28,740 nucleotides of DNA from an uncultured Flavobacteriales bacterium (GCA_937876095.1 CALFIE010000107.1:1-28740), one strand, 5' to 3'. Counted from the stretch's first letter, positions 1-8,892 are shown. The notes: generated by a model from the sequence alone, not told the origin. Numbers and translations are program-made.

Positions 1-122
1 ATTATTTTCATTAATAACTTAAAATAACTATACTACTTTACAAAAATATATATACAATTTTTACAGAGTTTTTTTTATGAGCAGTTTAGCGGTGTGAAAA
101 TCGCAAAATAAAAATTATTATT

Positions 123-1391
123 ATGAAAAAAACTCAATTATTAATTGGCGCAGTTGCACTTCTTATATTTAGCAACTTAACAAATGCGCAAGAAAAACCT
201 AAAGAGTGGGATGTAAATTTCTACGGGTTTGCAAGAGCAGATTATATTTTCGATTCTAGAAAATCTGCTTATGTACGCGAGTACAACTTAAATCTTTATC
301 CTTTTGATGTAGCAAAAGACGCAAATGGTGCAGATACCAATGCAACTGGCTCAAGTAATTTCCTCTCTATTACTTCAAGACTTGGAGTAAAATTTAAAGG
401 TCCGGATGTATTCGGTGCTAAAATTTCTGGAAATTTAGAAGGAGATTTCTTTGGTAATACCGAAGTTAGTACTACAGCAGCAGGTTCTGGTAGCATTGGT
501 TTATTTAGATTAAGACATGCCACCATAAAAATGGATTGGGCAAAAACTAGTCTTACTATGGGACAAACTTGGTATCCTACTTTCGTACCAGAAGTTTTCC
601 CAGGTGTTGGAAATTTCAATACGGGTATTATGTTTAATCCTTTCGGATGGGCATCACAAATTAGATTACGTCAAAAATTATCTGATCAATTAAGTTTAGA
701 TGTAGTGGCTTATAAAGATCGTGAATTTGCTGGTCCTGCTCTAAGTGGAAGTGTACCAAATTCGCCAACTTTTAATTCTATGATGCCAACTTTCCACGGC
801 CAATTACAATTCAAAAACAAAAATATTGTAGCTGGAGCTGGAGCTGAATATCAATCGCTAAAACCGGCAACTGTTTCTGGTGGATTAGTTTCTGATGAAA
901 AACTAAATGCTGCAATGTATTTTGGATATTTTAAATATTCTAATGATGCAATCATAGCAAAATTATATGGAATTTCTGGCGAAAACTTAAATCACCTAGT
1001 AATGATTGGTGGTTATGCAAGTTACGCTAATACCAATGGTATAGATTCTTATAAACCAACTAAAACGTCTGCATTTTGGGTAGATATTGCTAGTAACAAA
1101 CCAAAAGTCGCTCCTGGTGTTTTCTTTGGATATACCAAAAACAGCGGATTATCAGATTCTGGATACAAAGCACTCTATATCAGAGGTGCAAATGGTGCAA
1201 CAAGAGCAATTGACAATGTGTGGAGAGCTTCTGCAAGAGTAGATTTCAAAGAGAATAAGTTCAAACTTTCTCCAGAAATTGAATATACTGCTGCAACTTG
1301 GGGAGCTATAGATACTTCTGCAAAAGTTGTTTCTGCACAAGAAAAAGTAGGAAACTTAAGATTTTTAATAAACGCAACCTACTCTTTCTAG
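123..1391 (+). CDS. Outer-membrane beta-barrel porin (DcaP-like)
   Basis: Probable outer-membrane diffusion channel of 422 residues. Residues 1-22 form a signal peptide (MKK, hydrophobic core, then TNA before QE). The mature part has alternating aromatic and polar strands, glycine/asparagine-rich turns, and a C-terminal strand ending in Phe (ATYSF), the usual outer-membrane barrel signature. The segment WDVNFYGFARADYIFDSR and the later FRLRHATIKMDW and MGQTWYP stretches resemble DcaP-type and Gram-negative porins. It lies 43 nt upstream of an MHS-family transporter, so the pair may pass the same small organic acid through the two membranes; that link is inference. No TAnnTTTG promoter is visible in the 122 nt upstream, so its promoter may lie outside the window or be atypical. 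The barrel call is firm, substrate unknown. Confidence 0.72.
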   Translation: MKKTQLLIGAVALLIFSNLTNAQEKPKEWDVNFYGFARADYIFDSRKSAYVREYNLNLYPFDVAKDANGADTNATGSSNFLSITSRLGVKFKGPDVFGAKISGNLEGDFFGNTEVSTTAAGSGSIGLFRLRHATIKMDWAKTSLTMGQTWYPTFVPEVFPGVGNFNTGIMFNPFGWASQIRLRQKLSDQLSLDVVAYKDREFAGPALSGSVPNSPTFNSMMPTFHGQLQFKNKNIVAGAGAEYQSLKPATVSGGLVSDEKLNAAMYFGYFKYSNDAIIAKLYGISGENLNHLVMIGGYASYANTNGIDSYKPTKTSAFWVDIASNKPKVAPGVFFGYTKNSGLSDSGYKALYIRGANGATRAIDNVWRASARVDFKENKFKLSPEIEYTAATWGAIDTSAKVVSAQEKVGNLRFLINATYSF

Positions 1392-1434
1392 TGGTTTATT
1401 AAACAATTAATTTATAATCTTTAATAAAAAAAAT

Positions 1435-3291
1435 ATGAGTCATCAATTTAATTCACAAGCAGAACACGATGCTTATGTAGATGAGCGCAAAAAAAACAGT
1501 ACACTCTGGAGCGTAATCATGGCATCATCACTCGGAACAATGATCGAGTGGTACGATTTCTATATTTTCGGAAGTTTAGCGGTAGTACTTTCTACCAAAT
1601 TCTTCCCAACAGATAACCCAACTGCAGCATTTTTGTCAACTTTGGCAACTTTTGCAGCTGGATTCGTGGTTAGACCTTTCGGAGCTTTGTTCTTCGGACG
1701 TTTAGGAGACATCATCGGTAGAAAGTATACCTTCTTGGTAACACTTTTGATCATGGGATTCTCTACATTTTTAATCGGATGTATTCCGGCTTATACAACC
1801 ATCGGATTTTTTGCGCCACTTTTGGTATTAATCCTTAGATTATTGCAAGGTTTAGCACTTGGTGGTGAATATGGTGGTGCTGCAACTTATGTTGCAGAAT
1901 ACGCCGATCACAACAGAAGAGGTTATTGGACTTCTTGGATTCAAACAACTGCAACAGTTGGTTTATTTGTATCACTAATTGTAATCTTGGTAACTAGATC
2001 TTCATTAACTGCAGAAGAATTTGATTTATGGGGATGGAGAATTCCGTTTTGGGTTTCTATTTTGATGGTAGGAGTTTCTTACATCATCAGAAGAAATATG
2101 AAGGAGTCTCCACTTTTTGCTAAAGCAAAACACGAAGGAAAAACTTCAACCAACCCATTGAAAGAATCTTTTGGTAACAAATACAATTTCAAATTTGTTC
2201 TATTGGCATTATTCGGTGCAGTTATGGGACAAGGTGTAATTTGGTACACAGGACAATTCTACGCAATGAGTTTCATGAAAACAGTAATGAACATAGATGC
2301 TTCTCAAGTAGATTCTTTGATGGCAACTGCATTGTTCATTGGTACTCCATTATTCGTATTATTTGGATGGTTATCAGATAAAATCGGACGAAAAGTAATT
2401 ATGATGACTGGTATGTTATTGGCAATTTTATCTTACAGATATATCTACGACCAAATGTATCAATCTACCAGCGGAAAATCTATGGAAAAAGCAGGTATAA
2501 CTAAAGTAATGGATAGCTGTAAAGCGATCGGAAAACCTGTTGCAACCATCAAAACCGAAGCTGATAAAAAAGATCCTTCTGTAAAACATACCAAAGTATT
2601 TGTGGACAAAAAATCAGATACGTTGTATAACAACACTGCTAAATTCCATTATACTAAAACAGATACTTTGTATTTAGCTAATGCTTTAGCATTTGATAAC
2701 AAAGCAAATGAGAAAAACGAAACTTGGGTAAAATATACCACCAAAGATAAAACAGGTGCAGATGTAACCAGCGTTGTAAAAGTGAAAAATAGTCTAAAAC
2801 CAGGTGAAACTGCAGCAAAAGTAGATACTATTGCATTAGAATTGAAAACATTTACCGATGGTTTAGCAAAAAATGCTTCTCACAAAGATGGCTATAGCGT
2901 AAAACCAAACGTAGCCGTTTCTAAAATGATTGCAAGTGATACAAAATGGCATCTTGCTTTTTGGGTATTCATTCAGTTAATTTTTGTAACTATGGTTTAT
3001 GGTCCAATTGCAGCTTTCTTGGTAGAAATGTTCCCTGTAAGAATCAGATACACTTCTATGTCGCTTCCTTATCATATTGGTAATGGTATCTTCGGAGGAT
3101 TGCTTCCTGCAGTTGCAACTTATTTGGTAACGAGTTCCAAAGCAGCCAATGCAGCAGCAGAAAAATTAGGACAAGTTGCTCCAAATCCGAAATTCTATTT
3201 AGAAGGATTGTGGTATCCTATAGTAATTTCTGCGGTTTGTTTAATTATTGGTCTAGTTTATCTTAACAAAAAAGATAGAAACGTAGAATAA
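1435..3291 (+). CDS. MHS-family (metabolite:H+ symporter) MFS transporter with large periplasmic insertion
   Basis: Inner-membrane secondary transporter, 618 residues against the usual 420-450. MHS hallmarks are the first helix with MIEWYDFYIFG (36-46), the helix 2-3 motif GRLGDIIGRK (88-97), LQGLALGGEYGGA (137-149), WRIPF (201-205) and the second-half GWLSDKIGRK (311-320). Twelve helices can be counted, but between helix 9 (about 320-340) and helix 10 (about 504-525) lies a hydrophilic, Lys/Thr/Asp-rich stretch (about 342-502). By the odd-to-even helix rule this loop is periplasmic. It contains three K-x-D-T-(L/I) units (393, 408, 462). Relatives carry proline/betaine, citrate, alpha-ketoglutarate or short organic acids. 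The neighbouring acyl-CoA synthetases favour a carboxylate substrate here, but that is inferred from context. Confidence 0.85.
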   Translation: MSHQFNSQAEHDAYVDERKKNSTLWSVIMASSLGTMIEWYDFYIFGSLAVVLSTKFFPTDNPTAAFLSTLATFAAGFVVRPFGALFFGRLGDIIGRKYTFLVTLLIMGFSTFLIGCIPAYTTIGFFAPLLVLILRLLQGLALGGEYGGAATYVAEYADHNRRGYWTSWIQTTATVGLFVSLIVILVTRSSLTAEEFDLWGWRIPFWVSILMVGVSYIIRRNMKESPLFAKAKHEGKTSTNPLKESFGNKYNFKFVLLALFGAVMGQGVIWYTGQFYAMSFMKTVMNIDASQVDSLMATALFIGTPLFVLFGWLSDKIGRKVIMMTGMLLAILSYRYIYDQMYQSTSGKSMEKAGITKVMDSCKAIGKPVATIKTEADKKDPSVKHTKVFVDKKSDTLYNNTAKFHYTKTDTLYLANALAFDNKANEKNETWVKYTTKDKTGADVTSVVKVKNSLKPGETAAKVDTIALELKTFTDGLAKNASHKDGYSVKPNVAVSKMIASDTKWHLAFWVFIQLIFVTMVYGPIAAFLVEMFPVRIRYTSMSLPYHIGNGIFGGLLPAVATYLVTSSKAANAAAEKLGQVAPNPKFYLEGLWYPIVISAVCLIIGLVYLNKKDRNVE

Positions 3292-3398
3292 TAGAAGGTA
3301 AAAAAGTGTTTGAATTTTGATTAACCATAATTATTTTCAAACCCTTCATAAAAACCTCAAATTTTAATTAAAATTTTTATAACTTTAAAAATAAAAAA

Positions 3399-3626
3399 AT
3401 GGACGGATTAAAAAAAGTTTTAGGAATCGTTTGGATGCTTTTAGCTGCAGCAGTTCTTTATTTTGGACTTACTGTACTTGGAATTCCTAAACTAAATTCT
3501 GGCAAACAAGATGACTTGGTTTTTGGGATCATCATTGTATTTGTGCTATTGCCAATTGTGGTTGGTGGACTAGGAATTTTCGGTTGGTATTCTTTGCAAG
3601 GAGAATATTCTGCTGATAAAGAATAA
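3399..3626 (+). CDS. Small two-helix membrane protein (DUF6814-like)
   Basis: A 75-residue protein with two predicted membrane helices (about 5-28 and 42-66), a short polar link containing NSGKQDD, and an acidic tail. The opening MDGLKKVLGIVWMLLAAA and the FVLLPIVVGGLGIFGWYSLQGEY stretch match my memory of a Bacteroidota family (DUF6814) found next to MFS transporters. It lies 107 nt after the MHS transporter on the same strand and is followed by a terminator-like hairpin, so it probably ends that transcription unit. It could be an accessory subunit or stabiliser of the transporter. That role is inference from position; the biochemical function is unknown. Confidence 0.7.
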   Translation: MDGLKKVLGIVWMLLAAAVLYFGLTVLGIPKLNSGKQDDLVFGIIIVFVLLPIVVGGLGIFGWYSLQGEYSADKE

Positions 3627-3651
3627 TATAAATTATATTACTTCATAAATT

Positions 3652-3690
3652 GGTGAGTGGTGTAAAAACCACTCATCATTTATTATTTAA
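3652..3690 (+). terminator. Probable intrinsic terminator or attenuator after the small membrane protein
   Basis: A 10-bp stem, GGTGAGTGGT (3652-3661) against ACCACTCATC (3668-3677) with one G-U pair and a 6-nt loop, is followed by ATTTATTATTT. It lies 25 nt after the preceding stop and 35 nt before the next start. It could end the porin/transporter unit or reduce read-through into the sensor/synthetase genes. The trailing T tract is interrupted, so efficiency is uncertain. Confidence 0.6.
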
Positions 3691-3711
3691 AAAAACTCAT
3701 AAAATATTTTT

Positions 3712-3906
3712 ATGAAAAACAGACACAAGCAAAAACTGGTGATAATAAGCATCATAGTATTTATGTTGTTCAATGCACCAGTTTTACTTTTGTTTAACAA
3801 AGCAGAAGGTACTTTTGGATTGCCTCTAATCTACGTCTATCTGTTTTCTGTGTGGTTGCTATTATGTGTTGTTTCTCTGATAATTATTAAGAAATTTGAT
3901 GAGTAG
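3712..3906 (+). CDS. Small two-helix membrane protein upstream of the sensor kinase (CbrX-like position)
   Basis: A 64-residue protein with a basic N-terminus (MKNRHKQK) and two hydrophobic segments (about 9-29 and 36-60), so probably an inner-membrane hairpin. Its 3' end overlaps the ATG of the symporter/histidine-kinase gene by 8 nt (ATGAGTAG, 3899-3906), which suggests translational coupling. In Pseudomonas, a short ORF called cbrX sits in the same overlapping position before cbrA. I see the positional parallel, not proven homology. It also resembles the small subunits that accompany some sodium-solute symporters. It may stabilise or tune the symporter-like sensor domain; function is otherwise unknown. 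Confidence 0.68.
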   Translation: MKNRHKQKLVIISIIVFMLFNAPVLLLFNKAEGTFGLPLIYVYLFSVWLLLCVVSLIIIKKFDE

Positions 3907-6565
3907 TCTTGGTCTTTTTGCGGTAGTTATGCTCTATTTGGCGCTTCTTTTCTTCATTGCTTTTTGGGCAGAGAAGAAAAAAAGTAATTTTTGGGCAAAC
4001 AATCCTTACATCTACTCTCTTTCTTTGGCAGTATATTGTACAGCATGGACTTACTATGGAAGCATAGGTGTTGCAGCAAATCAGGGTTTAGAATACATGG
4101 CGATTTACATTGGACCAATCATCATTATTCCTTCTTGGATTTTCATTAATTCTAAAATTATACGCATTTCTCGTGTCAACAAGATTTCATCTATTGCTGA
4201 TTTTATTTCACTTCGGTACGGCAACAGTCGTTCTCTAGGTGCGCTAATTTCGGTGGTTTGCATTTTGGCGATTATTCCTTACATCGGATTGCAAATTAAA
4301 GCAATATCAGATACTTTTCACTTGGTAACTCATACCAATGATAACACCAATATTTTGACTGATAATGCAACGTATGTTGTTTTGCTAATTGCATTTTTCT
4401 CGTCTTATTATGGTACAAGATATGTAGATGCGTCTGAAAAAAGACTGGGAATTATTTCTGCAGTTGCGGTCGAAAGTTTTTTGAAAATTCTATTTTTCGT
4501 CATACTTGGTTTGTATGTAACCTACGGAATTTTCAATGGATTTGATGATATTTACCAGCAAGCCTCCAAATTACCAGATTTTGTGCAGAAAAACACCTTC
4601 AATGGACTAGAAGATAGTTATAATTGGATGTTTCTAAGTCTTTTATCGATGTCGGCAATTTTTCTTTTGCCACGTCAGTTTCACGTTTCCATCGTAGAAA
4701 ACAGAAAAGAAAAACACGTGAAAACGGCGATTTGGCTATTCCCATTGTATTTACTTTTGTTTAATTTTTTTGTATTCCCAATTGCATGGGGCGGAAAAAT
4801 TCTGTTTTCTGCAGAACCAGTAAATGCAGAACTCTACTCTATTCTCATTCCGCAAAAATTCGGGAACATCGTGATTTCGGTGATGGTTTTTTTGGGCGGA
4901 CTTAGTGCCAGTATTTCTATGATTATTATCTCGAGTATTGCACTTTCTATAATGTTGTCTAATAATTTGATTATTCCGTATGGTTGGTTAGAGAATTTCA
5001 AAACTGAGAAAAATGTGAGTGACAACAACAAGAAAATTGTAAACATCAGAAAAATCAGTATTTTTTTATTAATAATTGCTGCTTTTATTTTTTACAAATA
5101 TTTGATTTTGAAATCCAGTCTGTATTCTATTGGCTTGATTTCTTTTGTGCTGATTGCACAATTGGGACCTTCGTTTTTCGGAGCCATTTTCTGGAAAAGA
5201 GGCACGTATTTAGGTGCATTAGTAGGGATTGTTGCAGGAATTGTGATTTGCTATTTTAATCTGATTTTACCACAATATTCCAGTGCAATTCATCCTGAAT
5301 TTAATGTGAAAACATCCGAATTACTGCGTTTTTTCAAAATTCCTTATCTCGATACCATTCCACAAGTATTTTTTTGGAGTTTATTGGCAAATTCTTTCTT
5401 GTTTTCTGTAATTTCTATATTTTCTGCGGGAAATTATAGAGAGCGCAACTTTGCAGAATTATATGTAGATATAGATAAGTATATTCAGGATCACGAAGGT
5501 GCTTATATTTGGCGAGGAACTGCCCTCATTTCTGATATTCAAAAAATATTAGTCAAATTTTTAGGCGAGAAAAAAACGTTACAAGCACTTCGTATTTTTA
5601 ACTTAAAATACAGCATTTCAGATGATAATGATACTGCTGATTCCCGTTTCATAAAATTTTCAGAAAATCTTCTCAGTGGGAGAATTGGTACTGCATCTGC
5701 AAAAATTTTGATTGAAGGAGTTACCAAAGAAGAAAAAATCTCTTTACCCGAAGTGTTGAGAATTTTAGAAGAATCCAAAGAAAATATTACCCTCAACAAA
5801 CAACTGACAGAACAATCCAATCAATTACAAAAATTATCAAATCAACTTCAAAATGCCAACGAAACTTTGGTAGAAAAAGACAAACAAAAAGATGATTTTC
5901 TAGATTCTGTAGCGCATGAATTGCGAACTCCAATTACTGCAATTAGAGCAGCAGGCGAAATTTTGCTTGAAGATGATGAGGTACCAGTTGATATTAAAAA
6001 AGAATTCCTAGGAACCATAATTTCTGAATCAGATAGGCTAAATGTTATTATTAATGATATTCTGTATTTAGATAAGCTAGAAACAGGAAATGTCACGTTA
6101 AATATCCAAAAAAACGACATCACAGAAACTTATCAAAAAGCGGTAAAACCACTTTATCACCTTATCAACCAAAAAAACATTCACCATTCTGAAATAGATT
6201 TGCTAGAAGAAAAATTCTATTTTTATGACGAAAGCAAAATGATTCAAGTTTTCCAAAATATTATTGGTAATGCTCTGAAATTCACTGAAGATAATGGTCT
6301 TATACAGACCAAATTTTCAGAAAAAAACGGTGATTTAGAGATTAATATGTTCAATACCGGAAAGAAAATTCCCGAAGAAGATTTAGAACTTATTTTTGAT
6401 AAATTTTACCAATCTAAAAATCAAAATATTTTGAAACCAGCAGGAACTGGACTTGGTTTGGCGATTTGTAAAAAAATATTACAAGCACAAAACGGAGATA
6501 TTTCTGCAGAAAACAAAGAAATTGGAGTCAATTTCAAAATAACACTAAACACAAATAATGATTGA
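3899..6565 (+). CDS. Sodium/solute symporter-histidine kinase fusion (CbrA/CrbS-like sensor)
   Basis: Membrane sensor kinase of 888 residues from ATG 3899; an in-frame TTG at 3896 could add one. Numbering here counts from the TTG. Residues 1-510 form a 13-helix SSS/SLC5-like domain, including the GLQIKAISDTFHLV stretch. About 515-605 match a STAC-type linker, and 625-668 a Gln/Asn-rich coiled coil. HisKA follows with H-box SVAHELRTPI (phosphoacceptor His674), then HATPase_c with N-box NIIGNALKF (788-796), NTGKKIP in the G1 position (Asn where Asp is commoner), FDKFYQ and GTGLGLAIC. No PAS domain is visible. Pseudomonas CbrA and Vibrio CrbS share this plan, and CrbS controls acetyl-CoA synthetase. 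Here acs lies three genes downstream, so a carboxylate signal is plausible, though inferred. The partner receiver gene follows after 17 nt. Confidence 0.93.
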   Translation: MSSLGLFAVVMLYLALLFFIAFWAEKKKSNFWANNPYIYSLSLAVYCTAWTYYGSIGVAANQGLEYMAIYIGPIIIIPSWIFINSKIIRISRVNKISSIADFISLRYGNSRSLGALISVVCILAIIPYIGLQIKAISDTFHLVTHTNDNTNILTDNATYVVLLIAFFSSYYGTRYVDASEKRLGIISAVAVESFLKILFFVILGLYVTYGIFNGFDDIYQQASKLPDFVQKNTFNGLEDSYNWMFLSLLSMSAIFLLPRQFHVSIVENRKEKHVKTAIWLFPLYLLLFNFFVFPIAWGGKILFSAEPVNAELYSILIPQKFGNIVISVMVFLGGLSASISMIIISSIALSIMLSNNLIIPYGWLENFKTEKNVSDNNKKIVNIRKISIFLLIIAAFIFYKYLILKSSLYSIGLISFVLIAQLGPSFFGAIFWKRGTYLGALVGIVAGIVICYFNLILPQYSSAIHPEFNVKTSELLRFFKIPYLDTIPQVFFWSLLANSFLFSVISIFSAGNYRERNFAELYVDIDKYIQDHEGAYIWRGTALISDIQKILVKFLGEKKTLQALRIFNLKYSISDDNDTADSRFIKFSENLLSGRIGTASAKILIEGVTKEEKISLPEVLRILEESKENITLNKQLTEQSNQLQKLSNQLQNANETLVEKDKQKDDFLDSVAHELRTPITAIRAAGEILLEDDEVPVDIKKEFLGTIISESDRLNVIINDILYLDKLETGNVTLNIQKNDITETYQKAVKPLYHLINQKNIHHSEIDLLEEKFYFYDESKMIQVFQNIIGNALKFTEDNGLIQTKFSEKNGDLEINMFNTGKKIPEEDLELIFDKFYQSKNQNILKPAGTGLGLAICKKILQAQNGDISAENKEIGVNFKITLNTNND

Positions 6566-6582
6566 TTTAAAAAATTGTAAAA

Positions 6583-6945
6583 ATGAAAAAAATACTTATT
6601 GCCGATGACGAGCACAAAATTGTAATGACTTTAGAATATTCTTTTAAGAAAAATGGTTATGATGTGTTCATTGCTAGAGACGGAACCGAAGTATTAGAAA
6701 TTTTGAAAACCGAAATTCCCGATGTAATACTTCTAGATATTATGATGCCAAATTTAGATGGATATTCTACCCTGAAAGAAATTAAAAATCAAGAAAAATT
6801 AGCAGGAACCAAGGTCGTATTTTTAACTGCCAAAAATAATCCTGAAGATATCAAAAAAGGACTGGATTTGGGTGCAGATGCGTATGTTACGAAACCTTAT
6901 TCCATCAAAAAACTATTACAACAGGTAGAAGAACTTATTGCCTGA
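6583..6945 (+). CDS. Stand-alone receiver-domain response regulator (CheY-like)
   Basis: A complete receiver domain of 120 residues with no output domain. Visible residues are the acidic pocket Asp8/Asp9, the phosphoacceptor Asp52 in LLDIMMPNLDG, Thr82, Tyr101 and Lys104-Pro105. It starts 17 nt after the histidine-kinase gene and is surely its co-transcribed partner. Vibrio CrbR and Pseudomonas CbrB carry DNA-binding regions; this protein stops after the fifth helix (VEELIA), so it cannot bind DNA by a known domain. The signal must go through a further phosphotransfer partner, a protein-protein contact, or a regulator encoded elsewhere. The family call is certain, the downstream target unknown. 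Confidence 0.95.
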   Translation: MKKILIADDEHKIVMTLEYSFKKNGYDVFIARDGTEVLEILKTEIPDVILLDIMMPNLDGYSTLKEIKNQEKLAGTKVVFLTAKNNPEDIKKGLDLGADAYVTKPYSIKKLLQQVEELIA

Positions 6946-6998
6946 AAAATTGGTTAAAGAACTAAATCTATTTATTAATATTTAAAAAAAATTGAAAA

Positions 6999-8891
6999 AT
7001 GAATGCGCACGAAATGTTCTTGAACAGCATTGAAAACAAAGAACAATTCTGGAAAGAACAATCCGAACAATTGGAGTGGTTCAAAAAACCAACAACTATT
7101 CTTTCTGAAGGAGAAAACAACTATCCAATTTGGTATGAAGATGGTGAACTTAATGCTTGCTACTTGGCTGTAGATAAGCATATCAAAGATGGATTTGGCG
7201 ACCAAGTTGCTTATATTTATGATTCTCCAGTTACCGAAACCATCAGGAAAATTACATTCAACGAGTTGAAATCCGAAGTAGAAAAATTAGCAGGTGGTTT
7301 GCAATCTCTCGGTCTGAAAAAAGGAGACACCGCAATCATTTATATGCCTATGATTCCACAGGCTGCTTTTGCAATGTTGGCTTGTGCACGATTGGGAATT
7401 ACACACTCCGTCGTTTTTGGTGGATTTGCACCAACCGAATTGGCGGTAAGAATAGATGATTGCCACCCAAAAGTAATCATCACTGCAAGTGCAGGTGTAG
7501 AAGTAAAAAAGCGAATTCCGTACCTTCCATTTGTGAAAGAAGCAGTAGAAATTGCAGAAAATAAACCAGAAAATATCGTAGTTTTTGATCGTCAACTTTG
7601 GGGAAATCGCGTAGATTGGGAAAACGAACCTCAACTTACCAATTACGCTGAACTTGTTGCCAATGCAACACCTGCAGATTGCGTACCGGTTGCTTCTACC
7701 CATCCTTTGTATATTTTGTACACTTCTGGTACCACTGGTAAACCAAAAGGTGTTGTGAGAGATACTGGTGGTTATGCAACTGCACTAAAATTTTCAATGA
7801 AAAATATTTATGGCGTAAACGAAGGCGAAGTTTTCTGGGCTGCATCAGATGTAGGTTGGGTTGTTGGTCATAGTTACATAGTTTATGGTCCTCTTTTCAA
7901 CAGAAACACCTCTGTTTTATTTGAAGGAAAACCAATTATGACTCCAGATGCAGGAACTTTTTGGCGCGTAATCTCAGATCACAAAGTTTCGGTGATGTTT
8001 ACTGCTCCCACTGCAATTAGAGCCATCAAAAAAGAAGATCCAGAAGGTGAACTCATCAAGAAATATGACTTATCATCTCTCAGAACCCAATTTTTGGCAG
8101 GCGAAAGATGCGATGTTGCAACACTCGATTGGTACGACGAAAAAGTGGGAGTTCCTGCCATAGATCATTGGTGGCAAACAGAATCAGGTTGGCCAATGTT
8201 ATCACTAATGCCAGGAATTGAAGAGGTGAAAATAAAACGTGCAGCTGCAGGAAAACCTGTTCCGGGATATGATATCAAAATTTTTAGTGAAGATGGTTTT
8301 GAATTAGAAGAACATCACGAAGGTTATTTGGTAATCAAGTTACCACTTCCACCCGGTGCATTGATGGGGATTTGGAACGATCCAGAACGATTCAGATTTG
8401 GCTATTTATCTAGATTTCCGGGATATTATTTCTCGGGTGATGGTGCAATTAAAGATGAAGAAGGATATATTTTCATTACAGGTAGAGTTGATGATGTAAT
8501 AAATGTAGCAGGACACCGACTTTCTACCGCCGAAATGGAAGAAGTGGTTTCTGGTCACAAAGACGTTGCCGAATGTTGCGTAGTTGGTATAGATGATGAA
8601 CTTAGAGGTCAGATTCCTTTTGCTTTAGCTGTACTAAAATCTGGAGCCCAAATTTCTGAACAAGATTTAGAAAAAGAAATCGTAGAACTAGGGAGAGAAA
8701 AAATCGGTGCGGTTGCCTGTCTAAAAAATGCAGTGGTCGTAAAACGTTTACCCAAAACCAGAAGCGGAAAAATTTTGAGAAAACTCATCAGAACTATGCT
8801 CGATAAAAAAGAATTCCAAATACCTTCAACCATAGATGATGAAGCGATTGTAACAGAATTACAAGATAAATTCGATGAATATTTTTCTTAA
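6999..8891 (+). CDS. prpE: Propionyl-CoA synthetase-like acyl-CoA synthetase
   Basis: Cytosolic ATP-dependent enzyme activating a short-chain acid to acyl-CoA through an acyl-adenylate. The 630 residues hold the ACS N-terminal domain, the P-loop YTSGTTGKPKG (241-251), WWQTESGWP (391-399), the hinge region GRVDDVINVAGH, and C-terminal PKTRSGKILR with Lys591, the usual acylation-controlled catalytic lysine. Two pocket regions differ from the acs product next door: DVGWVVGH (Val-Val at 288-289, where acetyl enzymes have Val/Ile-Thr) and FLAGERCD (Ala367, where acetyl enzymes have Val). Both changes fit PrpE/ACSS3-type enzymes with a roomier acyl site. It is 53 nt after the receiver gene and 66 nt before acs. 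A second acetyl-CoA synthetase is the main alternative. No methylcitrate-cycle genes are in the window. Confidence 0.75.
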   Translation: MNAHEMFLNSIENKEQFWKEQSEQLEWFKKPTTILSEGENNYPIWYEDGELNACYLAVDKHIKDGFGDQVAYIYDSPVTETIRKITFNELKSEVEKLAGGLQSLGLKKGDTAIIYMPMIPQAAFAMLACARLGITHSVVFGGFAPTELAVRIDDCHPKVIITASAGVEVKKRIPYLPFVKEAVEIAENKPENIVVFDRQLWGNRVDWENEPQLTNYAELVANATPADCVPVASTHPLYILYTSGTTGKPKGVVRDTGGYATALKFSMKNIYGVNEGEVFWAASDVGWVVGHSYIVYGPLFNRNTSVLFEGKPIMTPDAGTFWRVISDHKVSVMFTAPTAIRAIKKEDPEGELIKKYDLSSLRTQFLAGERCDVATLDWYDEKVGVPAIDHWWQTESGWPMLSLMPGIEEVKIKRAAAGKPVPGYDIKIFSEDGFELEEHHEGYLVIKLPLPPGALMGIWNDPERFRFGYLSRFPGYYFSGDGAIKDEEGYIFITGRVDDVINVAGHRLSTAEMEEVVSGHKDVAECCVVGIDDELRGQIPFALAVLKSGAQISEQDLEKEIVELGREKIGAVACLKNAVVVKRLPKTRSGKILRKLIRTMLDKKEFQIPSTIDDEAIVTELQDKFDEYFS

Positions 8892-8892
8892 A

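Noticed and set aside
76..96. Tiny frame ATG AGC AGT TTA GCG GTG TGA upstream of the porin, sharing 11 nt with the transporter gene near 1574
   Set aside because: Six codons with no supporting signal; the short match is most likely coincidence.
3361..3376. 16-nt AT palindrome ATTTTAATTAAAATTT that also occurs at 18779-18794, both times between an MFS gene and a small gene
   Set aside because: Only A and T are involved in a very AT-rich genome; two occurrences are not enough to exclude chance, and no functional context is shared.
7287..7703. 138-codon open frame on the - strand inside the prpE-like gene
   Set aside because: Cysteine-rich, low-complexity translation typical of an antisense shadow over a strongly conserved gene.
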